This document shows, one piece after another, positions 24,994 to 35,500 of a stretch of DNA of 64,000 nucleotides (positions are counted from its first letter, which is position 1; each line of letters opens with the position of its first letter). The translations under genes and the position numbers were made by a program. Where the stretch lies: contig JAHNUO010000025.1 of the NCBI GenBank assembly GCA_019787685.1, forward strand, positions 372,001-436,000, given 5' to 3'. Source of the stretch: Chiua virens (lineage: Eukaryota; Basidiomycota; Agaricomycetes; Boletales; Boletaceae). The notes below the pieces were generated by a model, which was not told the origin of the DNA, did not search any database, and saw nothing but the letters and a program-made list of their open reading frames with translations.

Positions 24994-27900
24994 TTACTCT
25001 TGGCGACTACCTGGTCCTTCAACTGCAATAATCCTTCCCATCAGTAAGCACGCCTCAACAGTGGGTGTATGGTCAAGCTTTTCGACGACGACCCTGTCTT
25101 TTTTGAAGATTCGTGTCACTGTCAAAACCGATCCAATTTGTTCACCACCACCACCTTCTTTCGGTTTGATAACCATACAAAGAGAACCTTTCTTGACCGG
25201 GTGGTATATCTTGAGCGACGTTTCGGGTACAGTTACGTGCATGAGATTTGCCCCCTTGGTATGAGCAGTGAGGCTGACTGCAACATGGCCGCGGGGAACC
25301 GGACCCGACTCGGATTGCAGTGGGTGAGCCTCGGTCTTGCAAAGTCGATTGGTATATGTGTCTCTCCAACCGGGGGTCAGTTGAAAGACCGCTCGAACTC
25401 GATTCAAGGCATTTAGCACCCTTGGATCCAACAAAAACTTGTGCACTAAAGAGGTACGGGTGAGTGGAGAGTAGGGAGAACAAAAAAAAAAGACTTACCT
25501 TCAAGTGCGGGTCTATTGAGCTGTTCACGGTTGCTATCGTCAATAGTCCAAGGGTCGGAAGCCTGCGCTGACTCCGCTTCGTTTTGAGGAGGCGAGGGTG
25601 GTGGCGTCCTCGCCCTGTGGGATGGAATCTCGGCGTCCGCAAATGTTTGGTCGATTGTCAACATTTGTTGCACTGATAAGGCTCGTCCTGCAAGCGTCGT
25701 TCTTGAACCCCTAGATACCATCTTACAAAGGGAAAGGGACAGGTGAATCATTAAACTCACCGAACGACAACATGATCCAGGGAACACGTATTCCGAGTAC
25801 CCATGGACCACACTATAATGCACCGATCTCTCAACAAAGAAATCAATGTACCCCTCCATCCGCGGAGCTCCCCTGCAATGATCAGCACCTCTTTTTCCAG
25901 GTTACGCTCATTCTTGTCGTGTTGGTGTACAGGACGAGCGTGGGCAAAGTGAGTAATTGGCCTTGAAAAGAGAGACTGAGAGGAGAGTGAGAATCGAGGA
26001 CAGGACAAGACAAGACAATTTAAGATACTCACACCTGGACTCGCGAGTGGTATGACGGCCAGATACCCCTCCTCTAGGAGTACTCTGGAGACGGTCCCCT
26101 TGCTACCTCTGTCATTCCCTCTGACTACAAATACGACATCCCCTGGACTCACGCCGTAACCGCGCTCAGGAGTGAATTTTAGTGCATGGCTATCGGGGAT
26201 AAATGTCACCGATTTTATGGGGACCTCGTACTGAATACGCTGGACATCATCTGTGAAGCCGAGGGTGCCAGCAAGTCTGCGGACCGAATCCACAACTCCC
26301 ATTTTCCCGGTATGAAGTCCAGTCACGACTTCAACAACATCGCCAATTTCAACTTGATCTTCAGGAATATTGGCAGTGGGGTTTAGCACGCCCACTGGGG
26401 CCCAGACTTGCTGATCCGGCGAGTAAGACTCTAGGAGGTGCTGCGGCACTTGAAACTACGAAAGATGTTGGGGAATTCGTTTTGCTACTGAGAGAGTAGT
26501 ACATTACCTTAGTGTCCCTATTGGATAATGTAACTTCGCCCGTCTCACAGTCGATGCGGGTGACGAGCCCAGAATGTCCCATAATCTCGTGATGAACATT
26601 TCGATGGTCGCTGAAGGGGTCGACGATGACTCGAACTGAGTCTCCGACGCAGTGAGAGCGGGCTAGCGCAGTGAGGGGTACAGCTTGGTCTGATCTGTTG
26701 CATAAGCGAACTACAGCTGAGCCATTCTCCTTGTCGATGTCAACCAGCCGTCCTTGCTCTCCGAGGTACGTGGGATCAGAAATCGTAACCCGGTCGCCAA
26801 TGCTCCAGAAAAGCTGGTTGAACTTTTGGTACGAGGCCTTCATGAAAGGCGGGTTCACCGCGGAGGCAACATGAAGAGCGATCTGGTGAGGAGAGGGGGT
26901 CGGGACAACGACAACTTGATTGGTCTTCAATTTCATCAGTAGAAGGCCAGAAACAAGGACTTGATCGACGTATTCATAAGCAGGGAGACCTCGGTATGGT
27001 CGTCGCGGTTGACCGTAGTGCTTTTCAGTTGAGAAAAGAGTACGAGCATGAAGATCTTGACCAATTTTTTTATCGCCAGTAGGGTGTCCAATCTTCTGTT
27101 TGAGACGTCGCGGGGCCACGAGTATATGAAGTTCTGTCGTGTTTTCATCAAATGATATCCCATAAGCGATATCCCCCTTGTAGATCCCGCGTTTCGTGAT
27201 GCTATACCACCCTGGCACAGGCGGCGTCGGTCTTCTATGTAGAAAAGATGAGATTCGATCTTCGAATGGTATTATGGACCATCCTCGGATGCAAGAACGA
27301 TGGGATAAAGGCACCGCATTTAGGAATGTCGGAGGATCAGGAGCATAGACCGCAACACGTCTGGGAAGCAGTTCGTACACCTCCGTATGCAGTGTGAAGC
27401 TCCTCCAAGCGCTGACAATATACTCGGTTGAGGAGTCTGACTGTCAATTAAGCGTAATGTGGTGGTAAGGATAAAAAAACTCACGGGGGACAATCTTGAC
27501 TGCCCATACGGCATTACTGCTGGGGGTTTTCCCGGGCGGATGGGTGAGTTGAGGAGACTCCGAGTGTCCTGCAGAGGCGTGCTGACGTTTAGTAAGGCAG
27601 TTAAGGTGTTCTTGAAGAGATACAGAGAAGAAAAACTCGTCCTGCTGTTCTAGATCATCGAAGAATGCAAGTCTTGACATCAAATTTTCCCAATATTGAA
27701 TGTTCGGGTTGGAGTCGTATTGATTGTCGATCAGATTGACCAGAGTGTCATAGTCCGAATCCCCTCGAATCCAACTGTGAATACCCTCCCAAATCCCAGC
27801 CTCATCCAAGTCATTGTGAGCGTCCTCGACATCTTGTTCGTCCACCTCTCCCCCTTCTTCCCCAGCATCACTATGACCAGTGAACTGATCTAATTGCCGA

Positions 27901-28662
27901 TCAAATTCAGCATCATTAAGAGAATCCAAACTTGAAGGTAGATAGCGCTTCGTGATACCATCCACAGACTTCAAGTAAGTTGAAAGTCCGGCATGCTCTA
28001 TGAGAGGATAAATGTGTGCCGGGGGAATTGCACCGCGGCCAACTGCTGTCTCAGTCTCAGCGCTGAAATCGATAAATTGATCTGCGAGGTGATTATTGTA
28101 AGACTACACTCGCGGGTGTACCTTAGATCTACTCACCGTCCTCAGTCTCGTCTCCACTCGACTCTGTGTCATAGTTTATTCGCGCTTCCACATCAATAAA
28201 TGGATTTGCCTGATTTGACTTTTTGAGTGAGCTGCAGAAATATCAGATAGAATGGATCTACCTTGTGACGGGCACGCTTTGTAGGTCGGGGGAATTTTTC
28301 ACTACTGCGAGCCTTACGCTTGCCTTTGTCGATTGTCGGAGAGAAGGAAAGCCCACGGGATTTCATCTTCTCTTGTACGTAGGCAAGAGCAGTAGCCGCG
28401 TCACCCTCTTCAGAAATGTCGAAAATGCGAGTGCAGACGTCGTTCCAGTCTGAAGCAACATAGCGGTCCCCGAAGGCTTCCATCTTCTGTTGGTACACAG
28501 TGAAAGCTATCGTGTCAGTGGCCCATTCTTGAACGATTGCCCAGGCGGCTAGGTCATCGAGCAAAGTACGGCCTTACACACGACAAATTAGCATGTAGGA
28601 TCATGTATGTCACAAGGGTACCTACCAGTTACAATTTGGTCACTTTCGTTATGATTTCGCAT
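24994..28662 (-). CDS. Spt5-like protein with NGN-like and KOW domains
   Basis: Reading down from ATG 28662: a short first exon (MRNHNESDQIVTG), then an exon ending in a basic patch (TKRARHK), then an acidic linker typical of the Spt5 N-terminus (NPFIDVEA, later EEGGEVDEQDVEDA). An NGN-like start (VWAVKIVP) is split by an intron near 27484-27440 and continues to RRVAVYAPD. Several KOW units follow: SIGDRVTISDPTYLGEQGRL, IGDVVEVVTGLHTGKMGVV, PGDVVFVVRGNDRGSKGTV, LIIAGELRGWRGTLI. The stop is at 24994-24996. Joined exons stay open with plausible GT-AG sites. Genuine Spt5 is the RNA polymerase elongation factor; this copy lacks the repetitive CTD tail and has weakly conserved spacing, so it is probably a member of the expanded Spt5-like family seen in mushrooms rather than the housekeeping gene. 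A role in transcription is inferred only from the family. Confidence 0.65.
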
Positions 28663-28879
28663 TTTAATCCGATGGATGGGCTAAAACAGAACTTCAACTA
28701 CAGTAATAGTAGCATACTTTGTAGGTAGCGAGGTAGATGAAGGGAAAAGAAAGGCAAGGCAATGATAGTTTTCGCCTTTTGTAGTGTCCGGCAATTCGTC
28801 TGACGTAAGTGAGTGGACTCGTCGCTAAATGTAGTGGTCCACGCTATTGTACAACTGCAAAAGCCCAAACACAATAGTC
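28663..28879. other. Spacer between the Spt5-like and WD40 genes
   Basis: About 220 bp, on the 5' side of the Spt5-like gene and the 3' side of the WD40 gene. No feature beyond presumed promoter sequence. Confidence 0.4.
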
Positions 28880-30471
28880 TCAAACATGTACATCTTGTGG
28901 TTGTTCCACTCCACCACCGCCGAACCCACCACTGCTAAGCCCTGGAAGGAAGCTTGAAGTAGAATACGACATTATGTAGTCCAGGATTCCGGAAGGAACA
29001 CGCGTCATGATCACATTGATGAATATACAAACCACGGCAAACATGGTGATTTGTTTGAAAGTTAAAGTTGTCAGTCGCGCTTCGACAGGGACGGATGGAC
29101 TAGTAGACTACGTGTCGAAGTAAGCAATCAGAGGAAGACAGCGGAGAAACGAACTGTACCTGATATGTGTGATTCCAGACTTTAATGTTGCTATGACCAT
29201 CAAGAGCACTCGCGGTTACCATGATGCACCCTTGCGTGTTTTCAAATGTCTAGGATAATAATTTAGCGCAATAAGAGACCATCTGCATTGATGACTCACA
29301 GTAACCGCAACAATTAGGTCCCCATCTTGAATTCATTCATTGATGATTAGGCAACGAATCGAAAGGTGCAAAAAAACTTACTAGCTCCATGTTCAAGCTT
29401 ATCTCGGAACGCGCCAGTCTGGTAGTCAAAGAGCCGAGCAAAACCGTCGTCACCTCCAACAAGCATCAACCCCATTTGTCGCGCAACTGATGGCTGGAGG
29501 GGCACATTGGTCAAGATATTGTGGTGATAACTTTGTGAGCGATGGAGACCAGGAATGGAGTACTTGTCCACTCCGTCGCACAAGTTAGAGACCAACAGAT
29601 TTTGGCCATCTAAGCAGGTGTCCCCACTGTGATTGATATCAACAGAGCGGAACCGCCTTTCTGATTTGTAGCACTCACATTCGACCATTCGTCTTTTTTT
29701 GCCATTTCAGATCCCAAGGCTCAACAGAGTAACAAAATCTTTAGATCGGAAAGTGAGAAAACCAGAAAACTATTTGCTAAATGGAACTCACACATATCCG
29801 CTTTCCAGGTAGCAAACGAGGAGGCTTGATCCGTCATCCAGAAAGTGGACCGAGCGGGCGACATATGACTGTTTCTCTGCATTGATAGCGACTGGCAACA
29901 AGGTGTCTTCGGTGGGTTCAGTTTCAACGAGGGCGAGATGGTGCCCAGGAATATGCTTACTATGATCGGGGGCGACCTTCCACACACGAACCTCTCCGTT
30001 ACCAACGCTGGCGAACCGACGATGATGAGGGTCCCACGTGAGAGACTCGATGGCTCCTGAGTGTGCAAGAGTGATTGAACAGAATGAGAATAGTGGGCCA
30101 TCGTCAACCCGTCGGTAGAGATGGATGTTGCCGTCTGATGCGCCGAAGATGAACGAGTCCTCGTCACGGTCAGTGAGTTTGAGCCAAGTGAGGCAACTGA
30201 TGAATCCCGCTGATGGGACACATATCTCCTGTGCCATTTCACCTGATGAAAGGTTCCACAGGACGATACGACTGTCATTGCCTGAACCATGTGAGATAAA
30301 GGCTGGCAAACACACATAATACTCACCTCCACTCAGGAGGAGCGAACCGTTGGGACTGACAACGATGGCATTAACCGCCTTGGTGTGACGGGTTAGTGTG
30401 AATTTCAGAGAGATCTGGGTGGATTGATCAACGAAATGAAATTGTCAAGGGAGTAGAATTACCTGGGGCAT
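28880..30471 (-). CDS. WD40-repeat protein with C-terminal membrane segment
   Basis: A 3-codon first exon (30471-30463) is followed by 30414-30327, an exon starting at 30281, and at least four more exons. Visible WD40 strands: RHTKAVNAIVVSPNGSLLLS, NDSRIVLWNLSSGE, DGNIHLYRRVDDG, HSGAIESLTWDPHHRRFASV, GEVRVWKVAPDH, then NLLVSNLCDGVDKY, LVGGDDGFARLFDYQTG and HSNIKVWNH. The last exon appears to encode a hydrophobic stretch (MFAVVCIFINVIM) and a Gly-rich tail, stop at 28880. This suggests a beta-propeller held at a membrane by a C-terminal anchor; the partner is unknown. I recall the arrangement as a recurrent Agaricomycete family. Splice sites at 30462, 30326 and about 29650 have good consensus; the junction to the final exon is the least certain. 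Confidence 0.6.
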
Positions 30472-31229
30472 GTCGCAAGGTGTTGTATTATGGTGTGCGA
30501 CTGCCTAAGAAGGCCAGTTTTTATACTAGAGGTTCGATTTTCTGGTTATTGTCTATCAGCATTCACTTAGGCACGAGTAGTCGCCAACGTACGTACTGAT
30601 TCGGAGCATAATTAGGATGTAATTGTTTGGAGCAACAACCGCAGATCGCGGCGAACACGACATCGTCGACATCACCAGGTTCTTTATTGTTTCGACACCT
30701 GCACACTGCAATTGGCATAATTGATTTCGTGTCGTTTCATGCTATATGAACTATGAAGTACCTTTCCCTCATTCTTTTGTCTAAAGACATGCGTACAGGC
30801 CCGATGATCTACATTTACATTATTTTTAAGTGAGGGGAATGTGAGTGGCGGACGAGTGGGGTAAACGACGATGGCGAAAGAAAGAAACCGTGCGAATTTC
30901 TATTTCTTAAATAGTGTCCAGCAAATTGAGTCACGTGATCACATATTGACATTTATAGACGTGTACAGAAAGACAGACAACGGCTATTTCTGAATGCCGT
31001 CCATTTGAGAATGAGACCAATCCCCAGGCATATCATCGCGCTCCTGGCCTAAGTACATAAGTCACAATTTGCCAAAATCGAAAGAGACACACCTCCTGCA
31101 GCAACCGGCTGGGCAATGCTGATACATTGTATAGCAAATTTCATTATATGTGCTGAACCTTGCCAAACCACATTTCCGACGTAACACAAGGCAGCCAGCA
31201 AAATTGTCTGTCACTGGATAAGTGTGAAT
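30472..31229. other. Spacer without a clear gene
   Basis: Promoter side of the WD40 gene, then sequence in which I see no supported gene. A possible small 3' exon of the doubtful gene at 31239-31724 may lie around 31090-31230 on the minus strand. Confidence 0.35.
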
Positions 31230-31238
31230 GGCGATGGA

Positions 31239-31724
31239 TTAATACCTACTTACCCCTCGACGGTGCACGCCTCTGTGCGGGTACAGCGTCAGCTTAAAGT
31301 CCGCCAACGCTGATGTGACCGCCCTGTTTAATCTGGCTTCAATTTCATTACCAAATCCACCCAGATCTCGATAGTTCAAGCCCTGGTGCGGCAGGTTAAG
31401 GTCCACCAACGCTGATGCAACCGCCCTGTTTACTCTAGCTTCGATCTCGTTACTGAAATGGGCTGGATCTTGCACATACATCGACTGATAATCAACAGCG
31501 ACGGCCTAGAAATGATGTTAGCACTGCAAAGGCTGGGGTGAGCGAAGGAAAACCATTTCGTCGGATACCTCTTGAGACGACGGATTGAGGTGTAAACTCG
31601 CCATAGGAATGTCAATATTTACTTGGAGCGGGAGCTGGGGAAACGAGCGAGATCGAGGTGGGTACCTTCGATAGGGAAGATACCGAGCTGGATAAAGACG
31701 ACTGGAAGGGTGCTCCAATTTCAT
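31239..31724 (-). CDS. Doubtful gene with two 34-residue repeats
   Basis: One minus-strand frame (31724 to about 31555, ending SSQEVSDEMV) could splice to a second (from about 31507) encoding two copies of a 34-residue unit, NEIEARVNRAVASALVDLNL and NEIEARLNRAVTSALADFKL. The DNA repeat spacing is 102 bp (31299 versus 31401). The donor (gttttc) is poor and the downstream exon uncertain. No family recognised; may be a gene fragment inside the mobile island. Confidence 0.3.
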
Positions 31725-32098
31725 GAGGACAGGACAGTTGCAGAGAGAGAACTACTCGCGTAGTTTTATGGTCGTGAAGGACGAACCGTCAATTGTTAAC
31801 TGTGATCCGGTCAGAACGCTTGGCGGTGTCCATGTGTCTAGAGAATAAATCAGGGGCATTCTGAGAGTAGAAAAGCTCAACGGGCGCACCTGATGCCAAC
31901 ACTCAGATCGAAGTGACGCAATCCGCAGAGATTTCATTACGTGGTCGATGATTATTGTTCGTCTGTTCGGTCCAGAGTCTCTAATTGTAGTGTCGCTATG
32001 ACTGCGACTATACTTCTAACTTAACATTAACTATGTATCTTTATATAAGTGAGTGGCAAAGAGGGAAAGAGTAGTCGTGCGAATATTCTGGTCTTAAG
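31725..32098. other. Spacer up to the left LTR
   Basis: Short minus-strand frames only. Ends in the 4-bp target site taag (32095-32098) of the Gypsy element. Confidence 0.4.
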
Positions 32099-32513
32099 TG
32101 TCACGGCACGCTCCGCTTGTGTTGGCGAAACGTGGAAGGCGAGTGCGAGTGCGAAAGGGGAAGGTGACTGAGCCGGTAGATGGTTTGTTGAGTGTGCGAG
32201 AAAGAGTGAATGCGTCCGTGCGTAGAGAGAGTCGGAGAACGTGCGGAATCGGGAGACTCGGAAGGCGTGCGGAACGTCGGAATACTTCGGATTGAACTGA
32301 AACGATCGGGATTGGACTCTTAGACTGATTATTATGGATATTTGAGACGAACGTACAAGGAGGCTTATATACGAAAGTGAAAAGGCTATGAAGTGTATGG
32401 TAAACAGAGAGCTTAGAAACGACTGAATAGTGCTGAATAACGCTGACAAATAAAATGAAAAGGCAGTGGTTGCTCGGACCAGATCTGTAGCCGGATGCGT
32501 AGCAATCCTTACA
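32099..32513 (-). repeat. 3' LTR of the Gypsy element
   Basis: 415 bp, tgtcacgg...ccttaca on the + strand. It matches the right LTR except at three sites, each a CpG to TpG or CpA change in one of the two copies. Confidence 0.96.
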
Positions 32514-32525
32514 CCTCCCTTTCAC
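32514..32525 (-). other. Polypurine tract of the Gypsy element
   Basis: On the minus strand gtgaaagggagg directly abuts the LTR (tgtaagg). Position and purine content are those of the plus-strand primer of LTR retrotransposons. Confidence 0.75.
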
Positions 32526-32561
32526 TTCGAATAGTGACTGTCCCAGTCGCTCTGCAAACAC

Positions 32562-35500
32562 CTAAGGTTCTTCTTCGGCAGCGAGACCAGCGAGATCTGA
32601 TGGATCGACAAAGCGAGTGACATCGACATGAGTGGGTGAACGGGGATAGTACGGAATGAGGCGGAATGCAGCAAAACGAAGCTTCGAAACGGTTCCGTCG
32701 ACTTCGGCGAGACGGTAGGAGCCGATATTGTGGGAACGAGAGATGACGACCATGGGACCGAAATAGCGTGGGCGACACTTCGCGTTGGACGCGGGTTCGA
32801 TCTTTTTGTTCAAGACGAGGACGAGCGATCCGGGGCGGAAATCGTGATCGTGAATCGCATGCGCCAGGCGACATTCGAAGTCAGCAACAGATGAGAAGCG
32901 GCTGCGCAAGATCTGGTCGTGGATCACGGATAAGTCTTCGTCTCATTTCGCAAGCTGGCGAGTGTGGACAGCAATGAGCTCATTGGTCGTGACGCGCTTG
33001 GTTATGTGGGGAATGAGGAACGTGGCCTCGGTGATGTCAAACGGAAGGAGCGGCTCGGTGCCGTGAGCCATGTAGTACGGTGTGTGTCCGGTTGCTTTGC
33101 GGGTTGTGACGCGATCGGCCCAAAAGACGTGCAGGGCGAGCGATGGCCATTGCGTGATATCCCCATTACATGCTTTGACGAGCGAGTCACGGATGGTACG
33201 GTGCGAGTGTTCAACAATGCCGTTTGCTTTTGAGTTGTACGCGGAAATGCGAATGTGGCGGATATGATACTTCTCAGCGAGCCAGTTGAGTGCGGCAACA
33301 AACGGGGTTCCGTTATCTGTGACGATCTCCTCAAGACCTCCCCATCTGCATAAAATTTCTTCAAATATAAAGGATCCGACAGTGCGTGCGGTCTCCTTCT
33401 TGAGTTTCTGCCATTCCGGCCATCCGGTGAGTGAGCAGCGAGCTTGGACGATGTACGAGTATCCCTGTGCGGTCGGCATGTGCATGGAATCGACGTATGC
33501 TTTGTGGAAGAGTGGTGCTGGTGTAGCGACGACAGGCGGAATGACGACCTTCTCGACTGAGCGGATCTGGCACTGATGACACGTCTTGATGTACCAGGCA
33601 ACGTCTGCTGTAAGTGATGGCCACCAGAAGCGGTCAGCGATGGTGCGGCGGGTAGCATAAATTCCCTTGTGGCCGAGCTTGTCATGTGTTTCCTTGAGAA
33701 AGCGAATGCGATCCAATCCGAATAAGACTTTCTGATGTCGTCCGGTGGATTCTTTGCGCCAGAGATGATCTGCAGATATGAAGAACTCGGTTGCGCGTTT
33801 GATAAAACGGCTGTGTTGATTGTCTGTGATGTTGGATGGGATCGAGAGAGTGGAGAGAAACTGAAAAATGTCCTTGAGTTCGCGATCACGCTGCTTCATT
33901 CCTTCGCTCGTCGGTAGGGTAATGTCTTCATCGTCTGATCTGTTCGTCGCTGAGAGGACTAGTGGTCCTCCTCCTCCCTGGGGATTCTGAAAAATTTCGT
34001 CCTCGATCACCTTTGAAATCCAGATTCCTAATCCTAATGCTTCATCAAGCCATTCCTCAACCTCTGCTTCTTCTTCTTCCTCGTTGTTCTCCTCATCTTC
34101 TCCTTTTCTTCGGCGTGAAAGGCCATCTGGGCCTTGGTGGCGTGATGCGGGAACATGTTTGAGCTCGAAATCGAACATGAGAATACCTGCGATCCAGCGG
34201 TTCATTGCGGCGTTCGGCTGGATGTCTGGATTGTTCAGCATGCCTTTAATATACTTCGCGTCGACTTCGACAATGAGTTTCTTGATGCCGATGATCCAGA
34301 CTTTAACAGATCGGAGTGCGCGAAATAGACCGTATAATTCGATTTTGGCCTGCGAGTAGCGAGATTTGCGATCGTTCCATGTGATGGATCCGAAACGAGA
34401 GGGACGACGTGCTTGGTTTTCATCTTCTTGGTAGAGAATATATCCGACTGCGATGCAGGATGAGTCGACGGCAAGGATGACAGGGCATGCGGAGGTGTAA
34501 TCGATCGGGCAGATTGCGGGCGAGCTAACTACAGCAGCTTTGAGGTGGTTCATTGCATTCCGGTGCTCATCAGTCCAAGTGAAGGGAATGGCATCGCGGG
34601 TTAGGTCGACAAGTGGTCGAGCAATCTTCGCATAATCCTTGATCCAATTCCGGACAGTTCCTGTTGTCCCTAAGAATCCGCGGACTTCTGTGCGAGACTG
34701 GCATGGGCTGGGCCATTTTGTGATTTTCGCGACTTTCGACTGGTCTGGGACACGCCCATTGTAATTGCAGGACTGTCCAACGACAATGACTTCGGGTTGG
34801 CAAAGAAAAAGCTTCTTCGCGGATACAGTAGCTCCAGCGTGCTTCAAACGATGTAAAACACGGTTGACATCAACACAATGCTCCCATACGAAGCGGCGGA
34901 TACCTGGGTTGTCGGCTATGGTTTCGTAGGTACCATCGGGAAGTTCATAGCGTGTACGCGGGCCGAGAACATTGATATCATCTTGGAAATTCGGGGCAAT
35001 GTCGATTTCGGCTTGGAGAATGAATGCGACATCGTTCTGGAAAACGGCAGGTGAATCCGTCCATCCCATAGGAAGCGATGTGAGACGGAAGGTCCCAAGA
35101 GGTGTCTGGAATGTCATGAGGTCACGGGAATCTTCAGCAAGAGCACGGTGGTCGAATCCAACGAATAAATCCATCATGGTGTAGATTGCGCGGCCTGCGG
35201 ATTGCTCGGCAAACATCTCAACGTATGGGAGAGTGGCGGTGTCTTTAACAGTGACAGCATTGAGCGGCTGTAGGTTGTGAACAATGCGGACAGATCCGTT
35301 CTTCTTCGCGACACAAAACCATTTCGACTGGTACGAGCTGTTTGAAGGCTCATAGACTCCGGATGCAATCTTTGATTTAATGAGCTGGATGACTTCGTCA
35401 CGGATTCCGGGTGGGATTGGTGGCTGACGTTGGACCCATGGCGTGTGCTCGATGATTGGGATGACTACGGGTGGGAAATAGTCGTCACGGAAGCGTCCTT

